Of a stretch of DNA of 64,000 bases, positions 54,342 through 64,000 are shown piece by piece. The stretch comes from Proteus alimentorum (lineage in GTDB: Bacteria; Pseudomonadota; Gammaproteobacteria; Enterobacterales; Enterobacteriaceae). The position numbers and the translations under genes are program-made. The DNA is taken from contig NZ_NBVR01000010.1 in assembly GCF_002607735.1 (NCBI RefSeq), positions 56,204 to 120,203 on the forward strand. Direction: 5' to 3'. Numbering within the stretch: the stretch's first letter is position 1; each line of letters opens with the position of its first letter. Below the pieces are notes generated by a model. The model was given only the letters and a program-made list of their open reading frames with translations, did no database searches and had not been told where the DNA came from.

Positions 54342-56969
54342 ATGAGCGACATTGCCAGAGAAATCACACCAGTTAATATCGAAGAAGAGCTGAAAAGCTC
54401 ATATTTGGATTATGCGATGTCTGTTATTGTAGGACGCGCATTACCCGATGTTCGAGACGGACTGAAGCCAGTACACCGCCGAGTGCTTTTCGCGATGAAT
54501 GTACTAGGAAACGATTGGAATAAACCTTATAAAAAATCAGCCCGTGTTGTTGGGGATGTTATCGGTAAATATCACCCGCACGGTGACAGTGCTGTTTATG
54601 AAACGATTGTTCGTTTAGCACAGCCTTTTTCTATGCGTTACATGTTGGTTGACGGGCAGGGTAACTTCGGGTCAGTTGATGGTGACTCGGCGGCTGCGAT
54701 GCGTTATACCGAAGTTCGTATGGCGAAAATCGCCCATGAACTGCTGGCGGATTTGGAAAAAGAAACGGTTGATTTTGTTCCTAACTATGATGGAACAGAA
54801 CATATTCCGGCAGTAATGCCAACCCGTATTCCAAACTTGTTAGTCAATGGTTCTTCAGGGATTGCGGTAGGGATGGCAACAAACATTCCGCCACATAACC
54901 TCGGTGAAGTTATCGACGGCTGTCTTGCTTATGTTGATAACGAAGACATCACGATTGAAGAGTTGATGGAACATATTACGGGGCCTGATTTCCCGACTGC
55001 CGCTATTATTAATGGTCGCAGAGGAATTTTAGATGCTTACCGTACTGGTCGCGGAAAAATTTATATCCGTGCTCAGGCTGATATCGAAACTGATGAGAAA
55101 ACAGGTCGCGAAACCATTATCGTGACAGAAATTCCTTATCAGGTGAATAAAGCTCGCTTAATTGAAAAAATTGCAGAGCTTGTTAAAGATAAGCGAATTG
55201 AAGGTATTAGCGGATTACGTGACGAGTCTGATAAAGACGGTATGCGTATTGTCGTTGAAATCAAACGTGATGCTGTGGGAGAGGTAGTATTAAATCACTT
55301 ATTCTCACAAACACAAATGCAGGTTTCTTTCGGTATTAATATGGTTGCGCTTCACCAAGGCCAGCCAAAATTATTAAATCTAAAAGAAATTATTTCTGCC
55401 TTTATTCGTCACCGTCGTGAAGTTGTTACTCGTCGTACTATTTACGAATTACGTAAAGCACGTGATCGTGCCCATATCTTAGAAGCACTGGCTGTTGCTT
55501 TGGCGAACATTGATCCAGTTATTGAAATGATCCGTCAAGCACCAAATCCAGCAGAAGCAAAAGCGGCATTAATTGCACAACCTTGGGATTTAGGTAGCGT
55601 TTCTACTATGTTAGAGCGTGCTGGCGACAGCAACGTTGCTCGTCCTGAATGGTTAGAGCCACAATATGGCGTACATGACGGCAAGTACTATCTAACAGAG
55701 CAACAAGCTCAAGCGATTTTGGATCTGCGTTTGCAGAAACTGACAGGCCTTGAACATGAAAAACTGTTAGATGAATATCGTGAGTTATTACTCCAAATTG
55801 CTGAGTTACTACATATCTTAAGAAGCCCAGAGCGTCTGATGGAAGTCATTCGTGAAGAGCTAAATGCGATTAAAGATCAATATAACGATCCTCGTCGTAC
55901 TGAGATCACTGAAAATACGGCTGATATTAATATTGAAGACTTGATCAATGAAGAAAATGTTGTCGTGACACTTTCTCACCAAGGTTACGTTAAATATCAA
56001 CCGCTTACCGATTACGAAGCACAGCGTCGTGGCGGTAAAGGTAAATCAGCAGCAAGAATTAAAGAAGAAGACTTTATCGATCGTCTATTAGTGGCTAACA
56101 CCCATGATACGATTTTATGCTTCTCAAGCCGTGGTCGTCTCTACTGGATGAAAGTTTACCAGTTACCAGAAGCAAGTCGCGGTGCTCGAGGCCGTCCAAT
56201 TATCAACTTATTACCTCTTGAGCAAAATGAACGTATTACCGCTATTTTGCCAGTAAGAGAGTATGAAGAAGGTAAGTTTGTCTTTATGGCAACGGCAAGC
56301 GGAACCGTGAAGAAAACCCCTCTACAAGATTTCAGCCGTCCTCGTAGTGCAGGTATCATTGCTGTTAATTTAAATGAAGGCGATGAATTAATCGGTGTTG
56401 ATTTAACCGATAGCACTAACGAAGTTATGTTGTTCTCTGCGGAAGGTAAAGTAGTTCGCTTTGCAGAAGATTGTGTTCGCCCAATGGGTCGTACTGCGAC
56501 AGGTGTTCGTGGTATGAAACTGAGTGATGACGATAAAGTGGTTTCACTTATCATCCCTCGAGGTGTAGGTGATATCTTAACCGTAACTGAAAATGGTTAT
56601 GGTAAACGTACTGCTCAAAGTGAATACCCAACGAAAAATCGTGCAACACAAGGCGTTATCTCTATTAAAGTGAGTGAGCGTAACGGTAAAGTTGTTGGTG
56701 CAATTCAAGTTGAAGAAACTGACCAAATTATGATGATCACGAATGCGGGTACATTAGTTCGTACACGTGTTTCTGAAGTCAGCATTGTTGGACGTAATAC
56801 ACAAGGTGTTACCTTAATTCGTACAACAGAAGGCGAGTTGGTTGTTGGCTTGCAACGTGTTGAAGATGAAGATGATGCATTAGATGACGACGAAGTTAAT
56901 GAAGTTATTAATGAAGAGTCATCAGAAGCACCTGATTCAGATTTAGCAGATGATGCGGACGAAGAATAA
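54342..56969 (+). CDS. gyrA: DNA gyrase subunit A
   Basis: This protein of about 875 residues contains the DNA breakage-reunion domain with catalytic Tyr122 ([10 protein letters not shown]), the tower and coiled-coil, and the C-terminal DNA-wrapping domain with the GyrA box QRRGGKG, then an acidic tail. In the quinolone-determining region Ser83 and Glu87 are seen ([10 protein letters not shown]); Glu87 is the normal residue reported for P. mirabilis, so no resistance change is evident. The start [16 protein letters not shown] at 54342 fits the family; six in-frame codons upstream are not included. Confidence 0.97.
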   Translation: MSDIAREITPVNIEEELKSSYLDYAMSVIVGRALPDVRDGLKPVHRRVLFAMNVLGNDWNKPYKKSARVVGDVIGKYHPHGDSAVYETIVRLAQPFSMRYMLVDGQGNFGSVDGDSAAAMRYTEVRMAKIAHELLADLEKETVDFVPNYDGTEHIPAVMPTRIPNLLVNGSSGIAVGMATNIPPHNLGEVIDGCLAYVDNEDITIEELMEHITGPDFPTAAIINGRRGILDAYRTGRGKIYIRAQADIETDEKTGRETIIVTEIPYQVNKARLIEKIAELVKDKRIEGISGLRDESDKDGMRIVVEIKRDAVGEVVLNHLFSQTQMQVSFGINMVALHQGQPKLLNLKEIISAFIRHRREVVTRRTIYELRKARDRAHILEALAVALANIDPVIEMIRQAPNPAEAKAALIAQPWDLGSVSTMLERAGDSNVARPEWLEPQYGVHDGKYYLTEQQAQAILDLRLQKLTGLEHEKLLDEYRELLLQIAELLHILRSPERLMEVIREELNAIKDQYNDPRRTEITENTADINIEDLINEENVVVTLSHQGYVKYQPLTDYEAQRRGGKGKSAARIKEEDFIDRLLVANTHDTILCFSSRGRLYWMKVYQLPEASRGARGRPIINLLPLEQNERITAILPVREYEEGKFVFMATASGTVKKTPLQDFSRPRSAGIIAVNLNEGDELIGVDLTDSTNEVMLFSAEGKVVRFAEDCVRPMGRTATGVRGMKLSDDDKVVSLIIPRGVGDILTVTENGYGKRTAQSEYPTKNRATQGVISIKVSERNGKVVGAIQVEETDQIMMITNAGTLVRTRVSEVSIVGRNTQGVTLIRTTEGELVVGLQRVEDEDDALDDDEVNEVINEESSEAPDSDLADDADEE

Positions 56970-57001
56970 TATTTATCATTATTGTGATGTATAAATAAAA
57001 G

Positions 57002-57028
57002 AAAGCAGGCATAATTGCCTGCTTTTTT
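57002..57028 (+). terminator. Rho-independent terminator of gyrA
   Basis: A perfect 10-bp stem (aaagcaggca with tgcctgcttt, loop taat) leads into a run of T residues. Confidence 0.92.
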
Positions 57029-57161
57029 TATGTGGTAGGATCAGTTCATCATCAGAAAAAATTATCCTGATGATAAAGATCATATCATTCAGACATTCAG
57101 TAACTTCTGCTAGAATAGAATAAGTTTCTTGTGCGGTAGGAATATTGATTAGGGTGGTTGT

Positions 57162-59996
57162 TTGAGATATCTCTCGTCCTTTAAAACATCGTTAAAAATT
57201 TCCCGCTACCTTTTTCGCATATTAGGTATCATGTTGTGGGCGATGGGTGCATTGTTAACCATGTTTTACCTTATCAATATCTTCAATGATACTAAGTCTG
57301 ATATTCGGCAAGAGTATAGTAATAATTACACTAACCTCCTTGGCTTCTTTAGGCAAACCTCCGGCACTATCCGTGATTTACAATACCTCGCAGAACGCCA
57401 CCAAGAACAAATTAACTTAAACCCAGGTATGAAAAACTCATTATTTTATGAAGGGCCATTTTCACTTCATAAGCTTAATGAAACTGCAGATTGTGAATTA
57501 TTTAAAGGGCAAGCAAATAACTATTTCCGCTCATTTAACAGTATCTTATATTATTGGAAAGATAATACTCCTGCCTTACAAGGGATAAACCAAGTTTTTA
57601 TGGTTGGCTCCCATAGCATGTGTATGATTAACTTCCCTTTGCGTGCATCCCCTGTGGATACTGAAATGTTGAAAAAGATGGTTTACGAAAACACACGTAA
57701 CTACATCAATCAACGTGCACAAGGTAAAGAAGTCAACCAATATTGGATAGTGCCAGATGCAAAAGGGGATAGTGGCATTTTATATGTCATGTCACCAGTT
57801 TATGCTTCAGGTAAATTTATTGGCTTGATTGGTATCGAAAGAGCTATTCGTCTTGAATATTTTTCTCCTGCCAAAGATAGGGTGATTTCAATTCACCTTC
57901 TTAATAGCAGAAATACCGCTGTTTTAAGCTATCCTGCAGAAAATAATTATCATGCAGTTAAACAAGTTCCTGATGTCAGCGCCCCTTATTTTGGTTTTGA
58001 TGAAGACTTTAGTGATTTAGTTGCTAAGCGCAAATTATTGCCTTCATCTTTTAGTGTGGTGTATTCATTACCACTCAAGCAAATTTTAAATGAATTTAAA
58101 TTCACGATTTTTAATGCGCTGATCTTAAATATTATTTCAGCCATTATGATTTTTATCTTCGTATGGATCTTTGAGAGAAAAATATTCTCCCCAGCCGAAA
58201 ATAATGCCTCTCGCCTAGAAGAGCACGAGCAATTTAACCATAAGATTGTGGCATCAGCGCCGGTTGGGATCAGTATTCTTAGAATACGTGATGGCATGAT
58301 CATTTTAAGTAACGAACTGGCACATAACTATTTTCGTTTACTTAGTCATAGTGATAAACAAAATATCCTTTCTATTGTTGCTGAGAAAAGTAGCAATATG
58401 GTCGATGTAGTGACCAACAATCGTAATCATCTGCAAATAAGTTTTGTTAACTCACGCTATCAAAATGAAGATGTGGCTATCTGTGTTTTAGTGGATATCA
58501 GCGCTCGGGTTAAAATGGAGCGCTCACTACAAAATATGGCGACAGCGGCAGAGCAAGCTAACCAAGCTAAATCGATGTTCTTGGCAACAGTCAGCCATGA
58601 ATTACGAACGCCACTTTATGGCATTATTGGTAATTTAGAGTTACTGCAATCCCTTACGCAAAGTGATGATACTGCTCGATTGCTAAAAACGATGGATAAC
58701 TCCTCATCGTTATTACTAAAAATTATTAGTGATATCCTCGATTTCTCGAAAATTGAATCTAAACAGTTAAAAATTGATATTAAGCCATTTAATTGTCGTC
58801 AAGTGCTCTCTTTTGTTATCTCTAATTATCTACCTTTGATTGCAAAAAAAGACTTGGCTATATACTGTTTTATTGAACCTGATGTACCTAAAATTGTAAA
58901 TAGTGATCCTGTTCGTGTACAACAAGTTATCTCTAATCTGTTGAATAATAGTATTAAATTTACTACGACCGGATGCATTACCTTACATCTTTATAAAGAT
59001 GATTATTATCTCTATTTCGATATTCACGATACAGGCCGAGGGATCAGCGACAAAGCATTGCATGAGCTTTTTGAACCCTTCTTCCAAGTGTCTCAAAATA
59101 CAGAAAGTGCATCAGAGGGAACAGGATTAGGTTTAGCTATTTGTGAAAAGTTGATCAACTTAATGGATGGGGATATTAGCGTTGTTTCTCAAGAAAATAT
59201 AGGTAGCCGTTTTACAGTTCGTATACCTCTCTATGGTGCTTTAGAAGGAGTAGCGCTTTCTTCTAAACGTGATATTTATAAAGAAAGTAATATTCGTTGT
59301 TTTATTGATATTAAAAATCTTTATTTAGAAGGCTTTATTCGCCGATATCTTCGTTATTTTGGTTTGAGTTGTGAACTGCTTACTGAAGAAGTGGTGATAT
59401 CTTCAACCGATTTTATTATCACAGATTACGATATACCAAGAAAAGATAACTGCCAATTTATTTGGATCAATGAGCATTACTTTGAGCCATCGAAGAAAAC
59501 AGCTGAAAACGTGTGGATATGCAGTACTTATAAACTAAACGAATTAACAAAAATAATACTGCAATTGCCACAAAACAAAGTTGAAGCCAATTGTGTGGAG
59601 ATGGTGGAGCAAGATACGGATTGTAGCTTACAAACCTTGACTGTCCTTATTGTCGATGATCACCCAATAAACCGCTTATTGTTGACCGATCAACTGAAAA
59701 AAATCGGTTTTAATACAGCAACAGCAGAAGATGGTTGTGACGCATTAACGTATTTAGCTAAAAATCATGTTGATATCGTTCTGACGGATGTCAATATGCC
59801 AAATATGAATGGATATCAACTGGCAACACATATAAGAGAAATAGGCAGTAATATGCCTGTGATAGGCGTGACGGCGAATGCGATTGCAGAAGAGAAGCAA
59901 CGCTGTATTGATGCAGGAATGAATGATTGTGTATCTAAACCTGTTTCTCTCTCTATTTTAAGAGACGTGTTGGTGAAGCATATTCCTAAAGAATAA
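57162..59996 (+). CDS. rcsC: Rcs phosphorelay hybrid sensor kinase RcsC
   Basis: This 944-residue inner-membrane hybrid kinase has a first membrane helix at about residues 19-41, a periplasmic domain, a second helix at about 313-335, a PAS-like region, a histidine kinase domain with His479 (SHELRTPLYG, the same number as in E. coli), the ATP site (DTGRGIS, GTGLGLAICE), an RcsC-specific ABL domain and a receiver domain with Asp876 (LTDVNMPNMNG). It passes phosphate to RcsD. The start is a TTG at 57162 with AGGGTGG upstream, supported by homology from the first residue. It is convergent with rcsB. Confidence 0.95.
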   Translation: MRYLSSFKTSLKISRYLFRILGIMLWAMGALLTMFYLINIFNDTKSDIRQEYSNNYTNLLGFFRQTSGTIRDLQYLAERHQEQINLNPGMKNSLFYEGPFSLHKLNETADCELFKGQANNYFRSFNSILYYWKDNTPALQGINQVFMVGSHSMCMINFPLRASPVDTEMLKKMVYENTRNYINQRAQGKEVNQYWIVPDAKGDSGILYVMSPVYASGKFIGLIGIERAIRLEYFSPAKDRVISIHLLNSRNTAVLSYPAENNYHAVKQVPDVSAPYFGFDEDFSDLVAKRKLLPSSFSVVYSLPLKQILNEFKFTIFNALILNIISAIMIFIFVWIFERKIFSPAENNASRLEEHEQFNHKIVASAPVGISILRIRDGMIILSNELAHNYFRLLSHSDKQNILSIVAEKSSNMVDVVTNNRNHLQISFVNSRYQNEDVAICVLVDISARVKMERSLQNMATAAEQANQAKSMFLATVSHELRTPLYGIIGNLELLQSLTQSDDTARLLKTMDNSSSLLLKIISDILDFSKIESKQLKIDIKPFNCRQVLSFVISNYLPLIAKKDLAIYCFIEPDVPKIVNSDPVRVQQVISNLLNNSIKFTTTGCITLHLYKDDYYLYFDIHDTGRGISDKALHELFEPFFQVSQNTESASEGTGLGLAICEKLINLMDGDISVVSQENIGSRFTVRIPLYGALEGVALSSKRDIYKESNIRCFIDIKNLYLEGFIRRYLRYFGLSCELLTEEVVISSTDFIITDYDIPRKDNCQFIWINEHYFEPSKKTAENVWICSTYKLNELTKIILQLPQNKVEANCVEMVEQDTDCSLQTLTVLIVDDHPINRLLLTDQLKKIGFNTATAEDGCDALTYLAKNHVDIVLTDVNMPNMNGYQLATHIREIGSNMPVIGVTANAIAEEKQRCIDAGMNDCVSKPVSLSILRDVLVKHIPKE

Positions 59997-60018
59997 TTCT
60001 AGAACGGATAAAACGAGT

Positions 60019-60055
60019 AAACAAAGACTAATTTATTAGTCTTTGTTTGTTTTTT
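60019..60055 (+). terminator. Rho-independent terminator of rcsC
   Basis: A perfect 13-bp stem (aaacaaagactaa with ttagtctttgttt, loop ttta) is followed by T-rich sequence. Confidence 0.85.
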
Positions 60056-60301
60056 GGGATAAAAAAACAAAAGTGATGTGCTCAAAAAGCGTTTTGATAG
60101 ACAAGATGAAACAAAGTACCGTCATAATAAGGCAAACTGATTAAAAGGAAAGTGAGGAAGTCGCTGTAACAGCCTGTAAGCGCAAAACCTAGTAACGGTA
60201 TGATATATAAGCCATGTAGATATAGGGGGCTTCTGAATAGGAAATATGTGCAAGGAAAGAGAGGTAAGCCTAAAGGGAATGAAGGATAAAAAGTAAAAAC
60301 C

Positions 60302-60337
60302 AAAAAACAGAGAAGCTCTCACAACAGGTTGAGCTTC
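60302..60337 (-). terminator. Terminator of rcsDB
   Basis: On the reverse strand a gaagctc / gagcttc stem with a 12-base loop (60312-60337) is followed by T residues at 60307-60302. Confidence 0.7.
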
Positions 60338-60375
60338 CTGATTTTATCGGTGCGACTAAGGTAACTACGGTGAAG

Positions 60376-61032
60376 TTAATCCGGGCCGTTAATTTCCTTA
60401 TCAATAGTCACTGATGACAAGTAATTAAGTAATGCGATATCGTTATCAACACCTAATTTCATCATGGCTGATTTTTTCTGACTACTAATCGTTTTAATAC
60501 TTCGATTGAGTTTCTTCGCGATTTCGGTCACAAGGAAGCCTTCAGCAAATAATCTTAGCACTTCACTTTCTTTTGGTGATAAACGTTTATCGCCATAACC
60601 GTTTGCATTGACTTTTTCAAGTAGTTTCGCAACGCTTTCAGGCATAAATTTCTTGCCTTTTTGTAGCGCAGCCAATGCCTTAGGCAGATCAGTCGGAGCA
60701 CCTTGCTTAAGCACAATACCTTCAATTTCAAGATCAAGGACTGCACTCAAAATAGCAGGATTGTTATTCATTGTTAGTACAATAATCGACAAATTAGGAT
60801 AATGTCTTTTGATGTACTTAATGAGTGTAATACCATCACCATACTTATCGCCAGGCATAGATAAGTCAGTAATTAAAGCATCCACATTTAACTTAGGTAA
60901 GTTATTGATAAGTGAAGTTGAATCTTCAAATTCACCTACAACATTGACCCATTCAATTTGTTCTAAAGATTTACGAATACCGAATAAAACGATTGGGTGA
61001 TCATCGGCAATAATAATATTAAGGTTATTCAT
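60376..61032 (-). CDS. rcsB: Rcs response regulator RcsB
   Basis: This 218-residue regulator has a receiver domain with the acidic pocket ADDHP and phosphoacceptor Asp56 (LITDLSMPG) and a LuxR-type DNA-binding domain (LSPKESEVLRLFAEGFLVTEIAKKL). Phosphorylated RcsB represses flhDC and controls envelope genes; in Proteus it limits swarming. It starts two bases after the rcsD stop, so the two are cotranscribed. Confidence 0.97.
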   Translation of the reverse strand: MNNLNIIIADDHPIVLFGIRKSLEQIEWVNVVGEFEDSTSLINNLPKLNVDALITDLSMPGDKYGDGITLIKYIKRHYPNLSIIVLTMNNNPAILSAVLDLEIEGIVLKQGAPTDLPKALAALQKGKKFMPESVAKLLEKVNANGYGDKRLSPKESEVLRLFAEGFLVTEIAKKLNRSIKTISSQKKSAMMKLGVDNDIALLNYLSSVTIDKEINGPD

Positions 61033-61034
61033 GT

Positions 61035-63743
61035 TTAATTGTTACCTTGCTGCAGCAACTGTTGAATCCATTTATCCAGTTGAGTGATACGTTCTTTGAT
61101 CTCTAATTCATTATGATTTTTTATGTCATGCTCTAAATATTCACAGCTTTCTCTGAGATATTCTAAATCTAACATGGCAAAAACCCCTTTTAGACGATGG
61201 GCTGTCTGGGCTAGAGAATGAAAGTCTTTATTTGTTGCTTCTAAGTGTAGTTTTTCAACATCAATAGGAACAGTACTGATAAATAGTTCCTTATAATCAC
61301 TACCATTCAACTTCTTCCTATAATTATTAAGAATTACTTCGTATTTATCAAGGTTATTATTTTCATCCCAAATACTCTCTTTAGTTGTATCTAGGGGAAA
61401 TGACTCATTTTCTTCAATTAAATAAGTAATAGCCTCTATTAAAGGATCACCGAAGTTATAGTTACACTTTATTAAATCTTTTGATATTTTTTCAAATCCA
61501 ACAATAGAGCTCATTAATAATATTGTTGGAGATTCAGGATTATCATTCGGTGTATCCCTAAGTATGATATCGTATTCAGGATAAAGATTCTCTCTATTTT
61601 TATCAAAGTATGTCGCGCCATATTTATCAAGCTGTTGGCAGATGATTTTTTCTATTTCAGGGTTTTTTATGGCGAGTTTTGCGTTTATTCCCTCTAATAA
61701 TACGTTAAAAGTTCGTTCTTCCGTATCTATATGCTGGTATGGGAGTACAATTCGGAAATGAGAACCAATACTTTCTTGGCTCTTAATAGTTAATTCTCCC
61801 TGTATTTTATTACACAGCAAGTGGCATAAATAAAAAATGATACCTGAATTAGAATAATATTTGTCTCCCATTGCTTGTCCTAAGAATGGGTATTTTATAT
61901 TAGCAATGTCTTGAGGTGTAAGCCCGCTTCCACTATCAATAATATCAATCAGTATTTCTTCTTTATCTTTATTTTTTACTAAATTCAGATTAACCGTTAT
62001 CTTTCCATAATTAGTCGTACTAATGGCATAATTAATCAATGATAAAATAATCTTACTTAAAGCAGGACCATCATTAATTAAAAGTAAGCCAGGCTTTATA
62101 TTATTGTGGAAATAAAGTGTTAGGCCTTTTCTTATCATAAAAGGTGTTGCTGTTATCAGAATAGATTCAACTAAAGTTGATAATTCAAATTCATCCTTAT
62201 GAATTTTCCATTCTTGATTTTCTAACTTATTAATTAATGTAATGTTTTCTATCCATTCAGAAATGTAATTTGTTTTCTCTAATAATAAGCTAAGCAATTG
62301 TTGGTGAGTATCTTCGGGTAATAATTCTTTGAATTGATAAACCATCTCATTTATATCTTTGATGGGACGCATTAATTCTAATGACATATTAGATAAGATT
62401 TTGCGTCGTGCGATGGTGTTTTTCTCATATTCTTGCTGTGCAAGTTGTAATTTTTTATTGATAAGAGCTTCATTATCTTTATTCAGAAATATGAATAATG
62501 ACGTATTGTCTATATTGTTATTATTACTTGTTCGTATTTCATAAATTTCGTTGTTGATAGCCGTCTGGATTAAGCCATTGTGCTCAACGGCCATTTGGCG
62601 GATCTTAGATAAATCGATATGAGGCAGTAATTTTTCCGCATGACTATTACTAATAATCTTATGGTTAGAGGAAAAATTATAGACTAATAATCCTATCGGA
62701 AGATTTGAAATGATGTCATTTGTCATCTCTTCTTTGATCCGTAGATTACGTGTCATCGAAATATAAGGGAAAACGTACTTATTACGGATATAGATGTGGC
62801 CAAAAACGGAGATAGAGATAAAGACCAATAGGCTGATTAATAACCAAATATTTTTGTAGGCAATTTCTTTTATAATCGACTTCATCGGGTATTCATAAGA
62901 GAGTGAATAAGGGATCCCAAGAATCGGTTGAGAAAAAATCAGTGAAGAGCCGTCGGTTGATATTTCAATGTTATTCTTGTCATAAACAGATTGCTGGCCT
63001 GTTGGAAGTAATCTTAAGTAGTGCGGAGATAGCTCTGAAGGCAAGAAATTATTGATAGGTAAATCAAACGCTACTACGCTGGTTAACTGACCAGGTACAT
63101 TAAACATAATACGATAAGTGTAGTAGTAAATGTTTTCCGTAGACATTTTCCGAATAGGAGAAAGGCTCTCTTTTTCATCTAGTGCAGTTGATTGCATCAA
63201 TAATTCAGACCGTTTATTTTCGGCCGTTAATGTTAAATAGCTTTCTTTGTAACGGATCTCCGGCTTAAGCACAGAATGGGTCGTAATTAAGATAAGATCA
63301 TTCCCTTTACCATTTAGATAATAAAGTGAACTGTAATCATTACGCACACCCCAAAGAATTTCGAGTGAATTAGCAAATCGTTGCGCTAACTGAAAAGTTT
63401 GCTCATTGGGTTTACCAAATATAATGGAATCTACGGTTTGGTCTCGCCCTTCAAGCCAAAATACATCAGAACGTAATTTTATTGGATTAAGTCGCAATAC
63501 AGGAAACGTCGAGGTATCGATTATTTTATTTGATAACTGAAAAAGCTGATTAGAGTGGTAACGGTAATCTTCAACCTGCCGAGCGAATTTTTGAGTCGTA
63601 TTGTTGATAGCGTTTTTTTTGCTATCTAGCCAAGTGTCAAAATAACTGTAAGCGTAGAGAAAAAGCGATATGACCATAAAAAGAAGAAACAGGGCATATA
63701 AACGAGTTAGTGTATTTGGCTTGAGTTGGTTCAATGTACGCAT
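61035..63743 (-). CDS. rcsD: Rcs phosphotransfer protein RcsD (RsbA in Proteus)
   Basis: This is a 902-residue inner-membrane protein with one helix near residues 15-35 and another near 295-315 around a periplasmic domain, then a degenerate kinase-like region without the catalytic histidine, an ABL-like segment, and a C-terminal HPt domain with His849 (AHRLKGVFAML). It relays phosphate from RcsC to RcsB. The Proteus homologue was described as RsbA, a swarming regulator. It is AT-rich compared with nuo genes and is immediately followed by rcsB. Confidence 0.94.
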   Translation of the reverse strand: MRTLNQLKPNTLTRLYALFLLFMVISLFLYAYSYFDTWLDSKKNAINNTTQKFARQVEDYRYHSNQLFQLSNKIIDTSTFPVLRLNPIKLRSDVFWLEGRDQTVDSIIFGKPNEQTFQLAQRFANSLEILWGVRNDYSSLYYLNGKGNDLILITTHSVLKPEIRYKESYLTLTAENKRSELLMQSTALDEKESLSPIRKMSTENIYYYTYRIMFNVPGQLTSVVAFDLPINNFLPSELSPHYLRLLPTGQQSVYDKNNIEISTDGSSLIFSQPILGIPYSLSYEYPMKSIIKEIAYKNIWLLISLLVFISISVFGHIYIRNKYVFPYISMTRNLRIKEEMTNDIISNLPIGLLVYNFSSNHKIISNSHAEKLLPHIDLSKIRQMAVEHNGLIQTAINNEIYEIRTSNNNNIDNTSLFIFLNKDNEALINKKLQLAQQEYEKNTIARRKILSNMSLELMRPIKDINEMVYQFKELLPEDTHQQLLSLLLEKTNYISEWIENITLINKLENQEWKIHKDEFELSTLVESILITATPFMIRKGLTLYFHNNIKPGLLLINDGPALSKIILSLINYAISTTNYGKITVNLNLVKNKDKEEILIDIIDSGSGLTPQDIANIKYPFLGQAMGDKYYSNSGIIFYLCHLLCNKIQGELTIKSQESIGSHFRIVLPYQHIDTEERTFNVLLEGINAKLAIKNPEIEKIICQQLDKYGATYFDKNRENLYPEYDIILRDTPNDNPESPTILLMSSIVGFEKISKDLIKCNYNFGDPLIEAITYLIEENESFPLDTTKESIWDENNNLDKYEVILNNYRKKLNGSDYKELFISTVPIDVEKLHLEATNKDFHSLAQTAHRLKGVFAMLDLEYLRESCEYLEHDIKNHNELEIKERITQLDKWIQQLLQQGNN

Positions 63744-63906
63744 TCAGTTTGCGAGCCTTTAAGAGACAATGTAATTAAAAATAGAAAATTGAGTAAACAA
63801 TCACCATTATTCAGTCATTATATTAACAGGTTATCATTTTAAAAGGGATATTCGGATGAACTTTGAGCAAACAAACAAAAAAATCCAATTTTTTTACAAT
63901 CGGAGC

Positions 63907-63935
63907 TAGACAGCAGGGTCAGAGATAGGCATAAT
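63907..63935 (+). promoter_or_regulatory. Promoter of tRNA-Ser
   Basis: TAGACA (63907-63912), 17 bases, CATAAT (63930-63935) is followed by the GC-rich stretch tccgcgc, a discriminator typical of stringently controlled tRNA promoters. Confidence 0.7.
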
Positions 63936-63945
63936 TCCGCGCTAT

Positions 63946-64000
63946 GGAAGGATGGCCGAGTGGCTGAAGGCAGCGGTCTTGAAAACCGCCGATGGGAAAC
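63946..64000 (+). tRNA. serT: tRNA-Ser (anticodon UGA), 3' part beyond window
   Basis: The gene starts GGAAGGATGGCCGAGTGG and shows the anticodon stem gcggt / accgc around loop cttgaaa, giving anticodon TGA at 63980-63982. The beginning of the long variable arm is visible before the window ends. It matches the E. coli tRNA-Ser(UGA) pattern. Confidence 0.92.

Larger units (their letters stand above)
59997..60375. other. Convergent intergenic region between rcsC and rcsB
   Basis: These 379 bases hold one terminator at each end. The middle, about 60060-60300, is purine-rich on the forward strand and has only short frames without ribosome sites or recognisable products. Nothing further was supported. 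Confidence 0.5.

Noticed and set aside
54588..54602. Quinolone-resistance mutation at GyrA position 87
   Set aside because: Glu87 is reported as the normal residue in P. mirabilis; Ser83 is unchanged.
60200..60289. Forward 29-residue Lys/Arg/Gly-rich frame between rcsC and rcsB
   Set aside because: Basic composition is curious, but there is no Shine-Dalgarno sequence and no promoter; too short to support.
60082..60322. Reverse-strand Phe-rich frames between rcsC and rcsB
   Set aside because: Two overlapping frames of similar length, no ribosome site, and one overlaps the rcsB terminator.
1..64000. CRISPR arrays, insertion sequences, integrases or phage genes
   Set aside because: No spaced direct-repeat array, transposase, integrase or phage structural gene was seen anywhere in the window.

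Overview
The window is chromosomal DNA of an enterobacterium of the genus Proteus, or a very close relative. Most gene order follows the E. coli 48-52 minute region (yfcG-yfcD ... pta-ackA-yfbVUTSR-alaA-lrhA-nuoA..N ... men operon ... yfaE-nrdBA-ubiG-gyrA-rcsC-rcsB-rcsD). It also carries genes typical of Proteus: a KatA catalase with Met53-His54 as remembered for the P. mirabilis enzyme, GyrA with Glu87, and an alpha-xenorhabdolysin pair. From memory, KatA differs from the P. mirabilis protein at many scattered positions, so a non-mirabilis Proteus species is quite possible; this is recall, not an alignment. Base composition is AT-rich, most of all in the accessory inserts.

Layout. 1-1045: end of yfcG and the Nudix gene yfcD. 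1042-6860: an accessory block with a LacI-type repressor, two palindromic operators, an ascorbate/Ula-type PTS (EIIA, EIIB, EIIC), a lipoprotein broad-specificity amino-acid racemase, and a tandem duplication of a hok/sok type I toxin-antitoxin locus plus a third decayed fragment. 6879-10303: pta-ackA. 10696-14440: yfbV, yfbU, yfbT, yfbS. 14620-15354: a very AT-rich gene of unknown function. 15442-17374: yfbR and alaA. 17375-19952: two long AT-rich regulatory stretches flanking lrhA. 19953-34901: the complete 13-gene complex I operon with nuoC-nuoD fused. 34961-37234: xaxAB, a binary pore-forming toxin. 37446-44827: menF-D-H-B-C-E. 44939-49255: a small unknown gene, katA, yfaZ, tyrP and a YgdI-type lipoprotein. 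49346-53083: yfaE-nrdB-nrdA. 53432-63743: ubiG, gyrA and the Rcs phosphorelay (rcsC convergent with rcsDB). 63946 onward: the start of tRNA-Ser(UGA), cut by the window edge.

How the genes work together. Respiration and central metabolism dominate: complex I feeds electrons to quinone, the men and ubiG genes make menaquinone and ubiquinone, and pta-ackA handles overflow acetate. Nucleotide and DNA supply come from nrdAB with the iron-sulfur helper YfaE, yfbR and gyrA. LrhA and the Rcs relay are global regulators of motility and envelope; in Proteus both are known swarming regulators. The accessory inserts add virulence or fitness functions (XaxAB, D-amino-acid production, toxin-antitoxin, sugar-acid uptake) between conserved blocks. 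No transposase, integrase or CRISPR array was seen.

The signals most worth following are the duplicated hok/sok locus, whose antisense promoter and stem-loop are kept in both copies despite base changes, the xaxAB pair, the AT-rich unknown gene at 14620-15354, and a perfect 16-bp A/T-only inverted repeat upstream of lrhA.
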